Shown one piece after another: positions 22,491 through 35,299 of a DNA stretch of 64,000 nucleotides. The notes beneath the pieces are model-generated. The model was not told where the DNA came from. It saw nothing but the letters and a program-made list of their open reading frames with translations, and made no database searches. Positions within the stretch are counted from its first letter, which is position 1. Each line of letters begins with the position of its first letter. The stretch is from the NCBI GenBank assembly GCA_030737875.1, contig CM060926.1, positions 316,918,922-316,982,921 of the forward strand, read 5' to 3'. The DNA is from Allium sativum. Lineage: Eukaryota > Streptophyta > Magnoliopsida > Asparagales > Amaryllidaceae. Both the position numbers and the translations under genes were made by a program.

Positions 22491-25400
22491 TGTAACACCC
22501 CGAATTTCACTTAACATTAATGTTTAGTAATTAAAGAATAATTAATCTCAGACGTGAGAATTAAGGCAAACGGGTTTCGCGGTTGCGTTCGTCTCGGAAA
22601 AATACGCGAAATAGATTCCGAAATTTCGTGAATCGGAGTCCGTATGTCCGAGATATGGCCTTTACAAGTTTCACGAAAAATCAGAAAACGAAACAGATTT
22701 CAAAAATGCAGAATATGGGCTAGGCGGGAAAATTCCCGCCCAGACCAGGTCGACCTGGGAGTCGACCTGGGAGTCGACCTGGGGGTCGACCTGCCCACCA
22801 GGTCGACATGGGTGTCGACCCTAGTGTCGACCTGGGGATCGACCTCCCTGGTCGAGCCCAGGTGACCTGGGTGCACTGATTTAGGATCTGGGCTGTGTTT
22901 TGGTGGCTAGTGACGAGATCTGACGGCTCTAATCTGATTTAGGTTTAATCTAATGGCCGAAAACACCTAACTACTCTTATAAATACAACCTAATCCTACG
23001 CTAAAACTCATTAAAATTGGAGACAACGTCGTCATGCCGTCAAAATGCAACTTAGAAGGAGCCTCCACAAATTAAAGAGGAAGATAGCTTCTCAAATCAA
23101 CTTCTAATCAACTCTAGCAACTTAATCCTCTTCATAGGAGTGCTAATCAACAAGTTGTGAGTTTCTATGCCTTTAGCAAGCAATTGCTAAACTAATTATG
23201 ATAGGATATAATGAGGTTATGGTTATGTATGTGGATCAATGCAAGTTATGTTATCATATGCTATGTGTTCATGATGCTAGTTATGCAAGTTTTATGCTAT
23301 ATGTTCATGATGCTAGTTATGCAAATCACTATGATAAACATTGATCCATTATGACACCATGTTATGCAAGTTTGGTGTTTGATTATATGCAAGTTCATAT
23401 ATGACACGTTATGCAAGTTTGGTGTTTGATTATATGCAAGTTCATATATGACATGTTATGCAAGTTTGGTGTTTGATTATATGCAAGTTCATATATGACA
23501 TGTTATGCAAGTTTGGTGTTTGATTATATGCAAGTTACATGTGCAAGTTTACACCTTTGTATGATATGCATACATATGCAAGTTTACCCCTTTGTATGTC
23601 ATGCATATATATATGCATGTTTACCCCTTTTTATGATATGAGTAACATATGCAAGTTCATCCCTTTTTAGACCTATGACATGTATGCAAGTTTATCCCTT
23701 TATGATAGGTCTATGACATGAACATCTATGCAAGTTACCCTCTTTATGACATATGTGATTCATGCAAGTTTGGGTTGATTATTTATGCTAGTTGGGTTTG
23801 ATGCTATGGTCATATATGCAAGTTGACACCTTTAAAACCCATGTTGATGCTAATGTTATGCTAAGTTGAACCCATTGTATTTGTGATGAATCTTCCCTTT
23901 TAAGTATGTCATGTTAGCGTATTACGTGGGGAACGATGGGGTTAATATTCATGTTAACAAAATTGTGGTGAAATTGGTATGATGTTGCATACCCTAAGTG
24001 GATGGACATAATTGAGTCAATTATGTACATCATTAAAATTGGAATTAATTAGGGAAAATAAATTCAAAATATGGGGGTGATTAATTAGATGTAATTAATC
24101 GACTAAGACACGAGGTTGGACCCTTTTGTAGCATAAGACTGCCCGGACCCGACCGACAAATCCAGCGGCTACAAATGATTGGCCCAATGTGAGAGGTCTT
24201 AGGCATAAACTAAATACGTGACAAGTGTAAAGACACGAGGTTAGACTCGGTTATGGCGTAAGGCTGCCCAGACCCGACCGGCAAATCCAGCTGCCATAAA
24301 AGATAGTCTAATGTGAGAGGTCTTTGCAAAGGTTACGGTCTTAATCAATTAAGAAACACTTAACCAGATAAGCATGTAGTGGGGCATGAGGGGTTAAGTG
24401 GGTGCCTTGGGTGGCATGTGGAAATCAAGTAAGTGCCTTGGGTGGCATGTGGAAATCTAGTGGGTTGCCTTGGGTGGCAATAGAAATTACGATTAGAATA
24501 CTTAACCAAGTGGAAACATGTAATTAAACAAGATTAAAGGGTTAAGTGGGATGCACTAGAAAAAGGACAAGCTTAGGTGGGTAGCTTGTGGGGGCCCATT
24601 TCAACCAGTAACCCAAAACGTATCTTAGTGGGCTCGACCCAAGTCGAGGACGGGACACGCATACTGGGCTTGACTATAAGAGGCCAAAAACGGGTTAGCG
24701 ATGGCAACGCAAGTCCAACGGGTTTCATATGTGTGTGTGGACCCGGGCTGGTAGGTAAGACGTTGTTGCATCGTGTAGGTATAAGCCGTGCACCGTTGGT
24801 TGTATCGGGTTGCCACTTTGGGTAGTGATACACCCCACTAGGGGGCTAGCACGGGTATCTATGTTAGGGAGCCGATCGCTTGGGGAGTAGTAGGTACACC
24901 TAGTGGAGCTAGGGGCAGACGGCACCTATGTGGTCAGCTAGGGGTACACGAAACTACTAGTTAAATTTCTAAGTCCTTGGGTGGGATCAACCTCTAAGTT
25001 AGGAATGATTGGTGTGGTGCAGTTAGTAATTATCCTTGGGTGGGTAGATGCGTCTTTACTGTTATCTTCGTTGGCTGCTGAGTGTAGTCATTAATCCCCA
25101 GTCATTACCATACCAAGCTTATATCATACCCTAATTACTTTAATGATTGTGTTGTTAAAGTTATAGGGCTCACTCAGACTTATGTCTGACCCCGTTGTTC
25201 TTACCTTTTTCCCCTCAGGTCCTCAGGTTGGGCCTAGTTCTAGTGGAGTTTGATTCAGACTGCTTTATCTATCTTGGAGCTTGGACCGTTGGTGTAAAGC
25301 TCAGCTTATCTTTTCTATTATGGCTATTAGTTATGTAGTGGGATTATGTACTTATGTTTTATCAGGATGGATATTTAGTACTTGACTCTTGTTTTATGGT

Positions 25401-25576
25401 TTTGTTATTGTAACCAAACATGTTTACCTTCTGCTGCAATGAAATGATGTTTTAGTTAACAAGTATTATTTATATCTGTCCTGTTGTAATTTTTCTGTTC
25501 TATATTCACTTAAAATACTCCACCGAAGTTAAGGCATTCCCTTAGTGAGTGACCTTAGCGGGTGTGGGGTGTTACA
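22491..25576 (+). repeat. 3' LTR of element B (3086 bp)
   Basis: It is highly similar to 14296-17335, with the TATA box at 22978-22985, the GTCGAC array at about 22745-22855 and four 47-bp units at about 23360-23540. It ends gtgttaca and is followed by the tttaa duplication. Confidence 0.95.
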
Positions 25577-26831
25577 TTTAAATAGTTGTTTAATTAAATT
25601 ATAGTGAATATTTAATTAATATAATAATTAAATAATATATTTACTTCTGAAATAAATCAGAAATAGTGAATTGACAATATAATGTGAACTGGACAATTCA
25701 AAGTATTTAATTCAGCTTAGAATTTAATTAGAATGACGAATATATTATTTGAACGACAGTTTGAACGTATAATTATATTATAATTAAAATAGAGCTCCAA
25801 ATTGAGCGGGAGTTCGCTATTTGGCGATTTGAACTTCAACTGGATATACAGAAGCCGTTTTAAATTGGATTTCTGTGAAACAAGAAACATACGGAGCTGG
25901 TGAAGTATATTTTTCTAGTGGAAGAGAAAAATCGGGATTTCGTCGTGTAGATTTTGAGTTACGTCCAAATCAAATTCTCAGAAAAACTGCGCCATAAACA
26001 CAACGATTTATTTATATTTTTAAAAAGGGTTTAAAATATAAATTAAATATTGATATAACTATGATGATGAAATCTCGAGTTAGAAATCCATATAGGATTA
26101 TCCTGGAGCTGTATGGTATTCCAGTGTGAATATATACGATAATATTTACTTATAGATATTTAATTTAATTATATTTGAATATATTTATTTATTTAAAAGG
26201 GTTATTTAGAGCTTTAAAAATAGCCAGTTTTGCAAACGACCTCAGAATTCGACAAAACTAATTTTGTTGGATCCGCAATATTAGATTATTGATAGATTTA
26301 AATTTCCGTGATTTTTGAAGTCAATATGTGGACGTACGGGATGTTAATGTGAAAAACAGTCAGTATTCTAACGGTTAAAAATATGCTGTGTGAGCAAACG
26401 AAGTCAGAATTCGGCGAAACCAGTTTTGTTGGGTTCGTAATGTCGAACTCTAGCTACATGTCCAGTTTCGTGATTTTTGGGTATCATGTATGACCACATG
26501 AATTTTTAGAAGTCAGAAATGAATATAAAATGATTAAAATAAAATAACTAAAAATATCCTAATCTATCTCTGATTAAAACAATGTCCACGTTATCCTTCC
26601 TCAGCCGTACACTCACCTTTATAAACGCAAGAAAAATCCACCGTAGTATTTCATTCTCCAAACCCAAATCTTGATGTTTGAAAATAAAAAAGACTTCAAA
26701 AATAAATCTATAAATTATAAAACGTATATATATGAAGTGTTGGAAGCTTGCTCTTCCTTTTCCTATTGGTTTCAGTGGGTTCGACGCAGTATATGGTCGA
26801 TGGGGTTTTTTTGACAGTAAAGCTAGGGTTC
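25577..26831 (+). repeat. Continuation of LTR-like sequence X
   Basis: After element B the AT-rich sequence resumes. Two segments (about 26215-26275 and 26390-26445) contain 'caaacgacctcagaattcg'-type motifs that also occur in element C's LTR, so X and C appear to be related LTR families. A TATA-like tataaa lies at 26620-26625. No primer site, polypurine tract or pol was found for X, so its nature as an LTR is inferred. Confidence 0.45.
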
Positions 26832-28442
26832 GGGTTATAGAAGGCTGGAGGCGATTTCGTGTAAATAAAATGTTGGATTTGAGTTGAGGAGTCGAATCCG
26901 ATCTGGTGTGCAATGGTTGGTGAGGTTCGGTGCACAAAACTGTCGCACGTTCGCTGTACAGGCGTGAAAAGCTGTCGAGGTCGAACTTTGCATGGTGGAT
27001 GCGAGTGGTAGGAGAGTGGGATGGAATCGAAGAGGGAGTGAAGAGACGAAGAACGGTGGCGAGTTTACAAAGTTCGGTGAAGTGGTTGTGGAGAAAGGGG
27101 AGATCGAAGTTTTAATAATGGCTGTGGAGGAGGAGTAGACACAATCGAGGGCATGGGAAAGAAATATGTGTGGGTTGGATTTTAAAGGGTATGTGGGCCT
27201 TGTTTTAAAAGTAATCCCATGAAATTTAATTTGAATTGGAATTTTAATTTAGTTAAAAAGTATTCAAACTTGTCGATATCATAACTTGACCATACGATAT
27301 CAGAATTGGACGAAACAATATCCGTTGGGATTGTATGGACGACGCCTACACAATGGGACCGACTAGGGGTGGATTGGAGCTTGTTACAATTTATAGCAAA
27401 ATAAATTGTCCTTTTGAATCAAATCGAGCAATGGTTATCGTTATTAACGATGATCGTCCAATGTGAGTAAAACTCACCAACTCTGAACAGTTATATTTTT
27501 ATAACGTATTCTCAGAACTGATAAGTATCTGTTGATTGCTTTGTGTTAACTGTTTGGTTGAATTGCTTATGTATTGGTTGAAATTATAGATAACGATATA
27601 TATATAAATCATTAATCAAATATTGATTCTGTTTAGCAGAATATTTCATATTGAAATGAAATCGATGTTAATTATGTTGTGTAACATCTGTGATGCAACG
27701 AAACAGGTTAGAGGAATCCAACTGGATTCCTCAACAATTATTTTATTGTTTTCATATATTGTAATATATGATGTAATATAAAATCTATTGATGATGATGT
27801 GTGTTTAAATGATATCGATCATTTTGATTTGGTATTTTAAATACCGTAAGAAATATTGGCATGTAAAAAGGGTATTTTCAGACTATATTTTGAAAATAAA
27901 TTAGTTATATAAAATCAATGGATTTTATATAGAAAAGGAAAAAAAGATTTTATAAAAGAAAACAGTTATAAAATCAAAAGGGTTTTGAAAAGGAAATATT
28001 TATTGAAAATAAATATAATAAATTTAAAAGGAAATTTATTTATAAAATCAAAGGATTTTATAAAAGGGATATTTGCTTATAAAATAAATTAGAAAAGATA
28101 AAAAGGGAATTATTTATAAAATCAAAGGATTTTATAAAGAGGAATATTTATTGGGATAATAAATAGAAGTGTAAAGGGATTATTTATTTGGGAAATAAAT
28201 AAGAGTTATAAAGGAAAATATTTGAGAAACAAATAAAAAAGGAAAATATTTATTTGTTAAATAAATAGAAAGATGAAAAGAGAAATATTTGTAAAACATT
28301 TATAAATAAAATGGAAAGAGAAATATTTGTTAAACATTTACAAATAAAATAGAAAGGGAAATATTTGTAAAACATTTACAAATAGAATTGGAAAGGAATA
28401 TTAATTTGGATAATAAATTGGATTATAAAAGAAAATATTTGG
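26832..28442 (+). repeat. Foldback, left arm (about 1.6 kb)
   Basis: This sequence returns reverse-complemented at 29149-30769. Similarity is about nine bases in ten by eye over the outer part, lower in the AT-rich inner part. The arm starts gggttatagaaggctggagg. Its outer half is mixed sequence; its inner part (27850-28440) is AT-rich and holds many small palindromes of the form ttataaaatcaaaggatttt. It continues out of X, so it may be part of a very long LTR. Confidence 0.85.
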
Positions 28443-29148
28443 AAAATGAATAGAATATGGAAATATGCTTTTAACAGATAAATGGGAAGGATTTATTTAA
28501 AGGGGAATTAAATAAAAATATGTTTTAACAGATAAATTGTAAAGAATAATTTATAAATAATGTTTTATAAATTAATTAAAATATTTAACACTGGATAAAT
28601 GGAATATATAAGTCAGGACTTATATAGAGACGTAAGAATCAGTTTCAACAACGATATTTGAAACTGAATATGGACGATGAGTGAATCGAATATTCCTTAT
28701 TCGAAAAGGAGTTAATCAAAAGGATTTAATCAATAGCGTTAATCAAATAGAGTTTGTTGATTAGAGTTAATTGAACAGAGTTAGTCGATTAGAGTTAACC
28801 AATAGAGCTGAAGGAGTTAATTGAATATAATTTATTTGAATAGAGTTAAAGGAGATAATCGAATCTAGTTATTCGAAATGAAGTTAAATCGAATATAGTT
28901 ATTCGAGATAGAGTTAAAACAAACATAGTTAATCGAATATAAGTAATTCGATAGGAGTAATCAAGTTGAGTTAAATAAGTCGAGTTAACTAAGTTAAGTT
29001 AGTCAAGAGGAGTTAATCAAACCGAGTTAATCCAAATGAGTTAATCCAAAGGAGTTAGTCGAATATTAGTTATCCGAATAGAGTTAAAGGAGTATCGAAT
29101 ATAGTTTATTCGAATAGAGTTAAAGGAAGGAGGTTAGATATTTCCCTT
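28443..29148. repeat. Foldback spacer with degenerate gagttaatcgaata repeats
   Basis: From about 28680 to 29130 a short unit (gagttaatcgaata, gagttaaaggag and variants) recurs roughly every 15-25 bp. It has no open frame and no inverted counterpart, so it forms the loop of the foldback. Confidence 0.75.
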
Positions 29149-30769
29149 CCAATATTTTCTTTTATAATCCAATTTATTATCCAAATAAATATTCCTTTCC
29201 AATTCTATTTGTAAATGTTTTACAAATATTTCCCTTTCTATTTTATTTGTAAATGTTTAACAAATATTTCTCTTTCCATTTTATTTGTAAATGTTTTACA
29301 AATATTTCTCTTTTCATCTTTCTATTTATTTAACAAGTAAATATTTTCCTTTTCTATTTGTTTCACAAATATTTTCCTTTATAACTCTTATTTATTTCCC
29401 AAATAAATAATCCCTTTATACTTCTATTTATTATCCCAATAAATATTCCTCTTTATAAAATCCTTTGATTTTATAAATAACTCCCATTTTATCTTTTCTA
29501 ATTTATTTTATAAGCAAATATTCCTTTTATAAAATCCTTTGATTTTATAAATAAATTTCCTTTTATCTTTATCATATTTATTTTCAATAAATATTTCCTT
29601 TTCAAAACCCTTTTGATTTTATAACTACTTTCTTTTATAAAATCCCTTTTTCCTTTTCTATATAAAATCCATTGATTTTATATAACTAATTTATTTTCAA
29701 AATATACTTTGAAAATCCCCTTTTTACATGCCAGTATTTCTTACGGTATTTAAATTACCAAATCACAATGATCGATATCATTTAAACAAACATCATCATT
29801 AATAGATTTTATATCACATCATATATTACAATATATGAAAACAGTAAAATAAATGTTGAGGAATCCAGTTGGATTCCTCCAACCTGTTTCCCTGCATCAC
29901 AGATGTTACACAACATAATTAACATCGATTTCATTTCAATATGAAATATTCTGCTAAACAGAATCAATATTTGACTAATGATTTATATATATATATATAT
30001 CGTTATCTATAATTTCAACCAATACATAAGCAATTCAACCAAACAGTTAACACACAGCAATCAACAGATACTAATCAGTTCTTAGAATACGTTATAAAAA
30101 TATAACTGTTCAGAGTTGGTGAGTTTTACTCACATTGGACGAACATCGTTAATAATGATAACCATCGCTCGATTTGTTTCAGACGGACAATTTATTTTGC
30201 TATAAATTGTAACAAGCTCCAATCCACCCTAGTCAGTCCCATTATGTAGGCGTCGTCCATACGATCCCAACGGATATTGTTTCGTCCAATTCTGATATCG
30301 TATGGTCAAGTTATGATATCGACAAGTTTGAATACTTTTTAATTAAATTAAAATTCCAGTTCTAATTAAATTTCTTGGGCTTACTTTTAAAACAAGGCCC
30401 ACTTACCCTTTAAAATCCAACCCGCACATATTTCTTTCCCGATGCCCTCGACCGTGTCTGCTCCTCCTCCACAGCCATTTTCAAAACTTCGATCTCCCCT
30501 TTCTCCACAACCACTTCACCGAACTTTGTAAACTCGCCGCCGTTCTTCTTCTCTTCACTCCCACTTCGATTCCATCCCACTCTCGTACCACTCGCATCCA
30601 CTACGCAAAGTTCGACCTCGACAGCTTTTCACGCCTATACAGTGAACGTGCAACAGTTTTGTGCACCGAACCTCACCAAACATTGCACACCAGATCGGAT
30701 TCGACCCCTCAATTCAAATCAAACATTCGATTTACACGAAATCGCCTCCATCCTTCTATAACCCATAAG
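29149..30769 (-). repeat. Foldback, right arm (about 1.6 kb)
   Basis: It is the inverse of 26832-28442, ending ctataaccc at 30769. The sum of paired coordinates stays near 57600 throughout, so the arms are collinear with only small indels. The minus-strand frame at 30410-30601 mirrors the plus frame at 26930-27115; neither resembles a known protein. Confidence 0.85.
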
Positions 30770-31019
30770 CATAAACAACATGAAGGCTCTCGACAACTGA
30801 ACGTAAACATATATTCTGTATATGGAACGGCTGCTGGTCGAGCCGACTCAGATGACATCCGATACTTCCATTCATTGAAGAAGAGAAGCGCTGTTTCTCC
30901 CTCCCTTATTTACATGGAAGCACAGCCTAACAGTCACTTCCTGTAGTAAATATTTTTATATTTACCTTAATACCTGGATTGACTAAGTTATATGTTCACA
31001 ATTAACCATTGGAGTATGT
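30770..31019. other. Unassigned sequence
   Basis: Nothing recognisable is present between the foldback and the coding-like region. Confidence 0.35.
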
Positions 31020-34000
31020 GTGGCAGGGATCCTACCGATCTCAAATAGCAGAGAGTACTTGCGACATGTTCTGACTTTGAGAAGTGTTCCCACTGAGTAC
31101 CGTCTCTTCCCGACCCTTATGATAGATCATTTCCTACATTTGTTGGATTTTCTGGAATATTGTTCAATTGGTCGCCCGGACTATGATGGAGCATTTGTGG
31201 CGGAAGTTGAGGGAGAGGGTGGTCTTTTGGGTCCGCAAGAGGAGGTGGCTCCTTCCATATCCGCTGATGTGACTTTGGTTGAGGAGGAAGTTTCAGAAGC
31301 ATTCGAAGGTGTGGGCGGCGACGCTGGTGGTTGGAGACTAGTGTACTGGAGGGAATGGTTCGCAGACTACTACCACCCCCTCCCCATCTCGGGGGAAATG
31401 GCCGAAAGAGACCGTCGAACCAAGTTCTCCAATTACGACATCAACGATCGTTGCATCGTTTGAGGTTGTGGATTAGTTCAGGGGTCATGACAAAGTTCCA
31501 ATTAAGATGTTGTCCTTTGGTCTGAGCGTAGCAGATGTCGAGAGTTTATTGCCGAGCATTGAGGAGACCACCACTATGAGTAAGGAGAAAACAGGACAGT
31601 GAGTGGAACACATAGGACGCACGCACACACTCACAAGCTTCACACATGATAACACTTAATTCATGTGCACTGGATGTTCCATTCTGATAGGAAGGTGGTC
31701 TCTTGTAGGAACCATGGTTTGCGAGAGTGACAAGGATCATGGCCAAGGAGATTCTCAGTGACAGCATAAGAGTGCCATAATCATTTTTATGCGATCCATG
31801 GGCTACGCAAAAGACATCAAGATTTAGATAGCAGCCAACAGTACTGAGAACCATCTCCTCACCCCGATCCTTTGTCAACAGGTGCAAGACCATCAGATGC
31901 AAGAAGGGGAGAAGGTTTGTGGACAATGAGGCAGCAGACTGCGTTTGCCTCTGCTTACCAACCTAGCACCATGCCGGCGACAACGGTTGTGAGCCGGAGA
32001 GGAGAAGGTGATAAGGGGAAAGGAAGCGACAAAAAGGATGTGAGGGGCCGGAGCCCGACACTCTCATATATGATAGAGATTCCTTAGTTTGACCCCAAGG
32101 ATAGGAAGGCCATTCTAAGGAAGTCGTTTCCGAACTACTACTTTGACGAGTTGGTTTGGTTACCAGACCTTAGCTCGATCCCTCGCCAGGATGACGAAGA
32201 TGCATGGTAGCGAGTATATGCTGCCTATCCCAATCCTACGAAATGCACAGATATGCGAGACATTTGTCAGAGCTGATATTAAAGAAGAATATAAAGATCT
32301 TCAATTTGAAGGGCGACATCAAGATATAGCAGGATAGTCTTGCCAACAGGGATAAGGAGATAAGTATGACTTCACTTCGAGTTGCACCGATTTTTGCGTA
32401 TTCGAGTAGCGCTTTTATGTGTTAACCCTTTGTTGCTAAAAATAGGTGTGATGTTGCAGGAGTTGGATGAGACGAAAGTGGCGATGTAGGCGACTGACAA
32501 ACATTATAATGTTGTGCTTGCCTCTTCGTCGACCAGGGCCATGAATCTAGAGAAGGAAAAGAGGGTCATGGTCGAAGAGAAAAGTAAGATGCGTGAAGAG
32601 AACTTGACAGTGCAGCAGATAAAGGCGAAGAATGAGAGGCTTTGAAAGGAGAATGGGGAATCCCAGTGCCCAAAAAAAGAATGAAGAGCTCAAGAAGATG
32701 TTGAACATAAGGAACATTGAATATGAGTGAGTTTGCGGAAGCTACGAGCAAAGAACTACTCAGTCAGGTAGACAACATTAGAGCCGAGCATCAGGTTGAG
32801 GTACAGGTGCTGAAGCTAGAAGCCAAGGATGGACGAGCGGAAGTGGAAACAAATATGGAGGAGTCAATCTGGTGCTTCTACATTAAGAGTCTTAAGCACC
32901 GTAGGCTCTCGTGGATCACCATTACACTTGGAACTTGATTATCACTTAGGAGAAACTGGTTGAGGACGAGACCGACGTCCCATGGGTTGAGAGTGTGGAC
33001 GAAGCCAAACTGATGGACATGTACATAACTGAGGATGAATGTCTGGTGTTGGTGAATGAAAAGAAATTTCTTGAGGAGGAAGTTGTGGCAAAGGAAGCGA
33101 AAAGGCGTGAGGCTGTGAAAGGGAAGATTCTTGTGACTGAGAGCATCATCGTGGCTCACATGGCTCTTCCCGAACAACAGAAAATCGTTTTGGCTATTTC
33201 TGTTGGTGGCTCTTCCTCAATAGCTCCGATTGTGTTTTGGTTAACTACCGAGGGTTCAATGTCCGATAGTACCATACAGCAGGCAACCGAAGGTATGATT
33301 GTTTTACAAGGACCAAAAGATTAGGGTACGAAAAACGAGTGACTGACTTTTAATTTCATGTGCAGGTATGGTAGGGCCGGAACGACCGGTGGGACAGAGG
33401 TGATGACAACCATCGTAGCTGAATCTGAGGAGGATGCCTACATGAGGCAGATGGAAGAGGAGTGTAGGTTCCTCATAGGGTTTGACATCGAGACGAGGAT
33501 TCGAGATAGCTAATGTGGAGAAGGTTCTCTAGGAAGGGAAAGACCATGTAGGTGGAGATGTCCAAGTTACTGGGTAGATGGCAACAGTTGGCAAACCCAT
33601 GCACCACATGGTTGAGGAACAAAAAGCTAAACTACATGTGAAGTCGGAGGAACTTGAAACAAAGGAGAAGGAGGACGAGGAGGCAAGGACTAAGGCACTA
33701 GATGAGGAAAGGACGAAGGCCGAGATGGAAGCTTAGAACAAGGTGTAGGATGAGATCTGAAGGAAAGCTGAGCTCGAGGCCTCGCAACAGCGGGGCGATG
33801 TCGAGTTAAAGAGGATGAAGGCTTTAGATGCCACTAAACTGAAAGCGGGGCACTCAGTAACAAGGAGGGTCGAGAGAGAAGCCAGGAAGGCAAGAAAAGA
33901 GACAGTGCAACCTGTAACCCCATGGGCACTTGTCGTGACCTTCCCGAGGAGGATATCACGAACCTCACCGAAATGCCAAGCAAAGAGAATGGTGAGATCG

Positions 34001-34221
34001 GAGTGGAAGGGAGGACCCAGCCGATAACTCTTGGAGGAGGATACGAGCTCAAGCCTCGCTCCTCAACGACTCCACCTAAGGAGCGGAAGTCCATAAGCAG
34101 AGAGTCGAAGAGGAAAAAGGATGGTAAGAGGATGAGACATCGGAGGTGGACCCGGAGGGAGGAAAAGGGAAGACGGGAGGTTCTTTTGTGTACTTATGTA
34201 GAAATATTATTTTTGAGGTAG
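31020..34221 (+). pseudogene. Decayed coding-like region with coiled-coil segments, family unknown
   Basis: Open segments in changing frames read as protein with gene-like composition. 31020-31463 starts MAGILPISNS and has an acidic Gly/Glu region. 31872-32087 leads into FDPKDRKAILRKSFPNYYF after a stop. About 32460-32900 is Glu/Lys-rich coiled-coil-like (EKEKRVMVEEKSKMREEN). 32995-33324 is similar (KKFLEEEVVAKEAKRRE). About 33640-34221 is charged and runs to a stop. Two junctions look like splice acceptors (ttgcag near 32460, tgtgcag near 33365), so it may once have been an intron-containing gene. I recognise no family. It lies on the strand opposite the nearby Tat-like gag, and some Tat-lineage elements carry an antisense frame, so that is one possible origin. 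Confidence 0.4.
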
Positions 34222-35290
34222 GTCGGTGATATGTGCGAGTACAACCCTCACGATTTTGGAGGCATTATGTGGTTGTGATGTGCATCATGTCATTTGTAAA
34301 CACTTGTATACTTTTGTTGTATGAATGAAAATTTTAGCTTTTTCACCATGAATTGTTCTAAATGCTCAAGTATTCTTTACATTTTACAATATCGTACTTA
34401 TGCAAATCAACTCGGCGTTGCATCTAAACTCGAGTTTGTTGGAGGAGCACTGAGACTTTGAGAACTCAAGGAACGGGATTGGTGAGCATGATAATTCAAG
34501 TAGTTGCATGAGGATGTGAAGCTGGTATTTCATATTCTGAGAACTTAGCTAACCTCTTATGTTTCTATGGAAGTTGGTTATTGTATGGTTGCCTTTGTCT
34601 TTTGGTTCAGGTCTTTATGCTCCACCGACCCAGACATTGGTGAAGTTAGTTGTCTTAGGTCCTATGTTTTTTGAAACAGGGTCACCCTCACCTCGAGGTG
34701 GACGTGCCTTTTACATGGCTGCTCTACCAATTGCGGTGAAAGTGATGCCCGTGCGGGAACTGGTGCGGATCTACCTCGGATCCTGCGAAGGATATGCCAT
34801 TGCAGGAGTCAGTAGAGGGTTGCCCTAGGGCATGTATACCTGCCAAGTCTTTCTCGACCTTGAGTTTGGTTTAGCAAGTTCAGATCATCATGCCATGTCA
34901 CATGATTGGATAGGGTTTGAGAAGTTGAACATAACGCAGCTAGATGGTGTAATGTTCGTGAAGCCGAAAAGATGGGACTAATCGCTTGTACGTGCACATA
35001 AAATGTGGACATGAGGGCGAGCTGCTAGTTCCAGGGGTTCAGATCTTAACCTAGTCATGTTGTAATCACAATTTGATCTAGGTGCGGCTACAGTGATCGG
35101 CGATGACTATGGTTTTAGTTGTTGAAAAAAAGGCCATCATCGCGTTCCGATATGCTTGTATGAGGGAGGCCTCAGGATTGAGATATGTTGAGATGATCTT
35201 TGCAGTGCTAAAAATTCGTTTTTAGACCATCTTCTCCACGCGGTGGGTTTTCTCCCAATAGGTCACTTTACGGTGTAGGAGAAGATGCAG
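34222..35290 (+). other. Mostly unassigned, one weak open frame
   Basis: 34222-34555 is AT-rich and non-coding in appearance, perhaps a 3' flank. A frame at 34559-34828 (89 residues) continues past a stop for about 60 more coding-like residues (QVFLDLEFGLASSDHHAM). I recognise no domain, and its status as a gene is doubtful. Confidence 0.25.
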
Positions 35291-35299
35291 TTGATGAGA

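Larger units (their letters stand above)
14296..25576 (+). mobile_element. Ty3/gypsy LTR retrotransposon 'B' (sister subfamily of A), complete
   Basis: Both LTRs (14296-17335 and 22491-25576), the primer site, gag-pol, polypurine tract and a 5-bp target-site duplication tttaa (14291-14295, 25577-25581) are present. Total length is 11281 bp. Its proteins and LTR ends align closely with element A, but it differs in the LTR promoter repeats and in many substitutions, so A and B are two subfamilies of one family. The gag-pol frame has four stops and no evident frameshift. B inserted inside LTR-like sequence X. Confidence 0.96.

Noticed and set aside
26548..26937. A 129-residue minus-strand frame near the left end of the foldback
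   Set aside because: It is low-complexity, crosses the arm boundary, and its counterpart in the other arm is not conserved as a frame.
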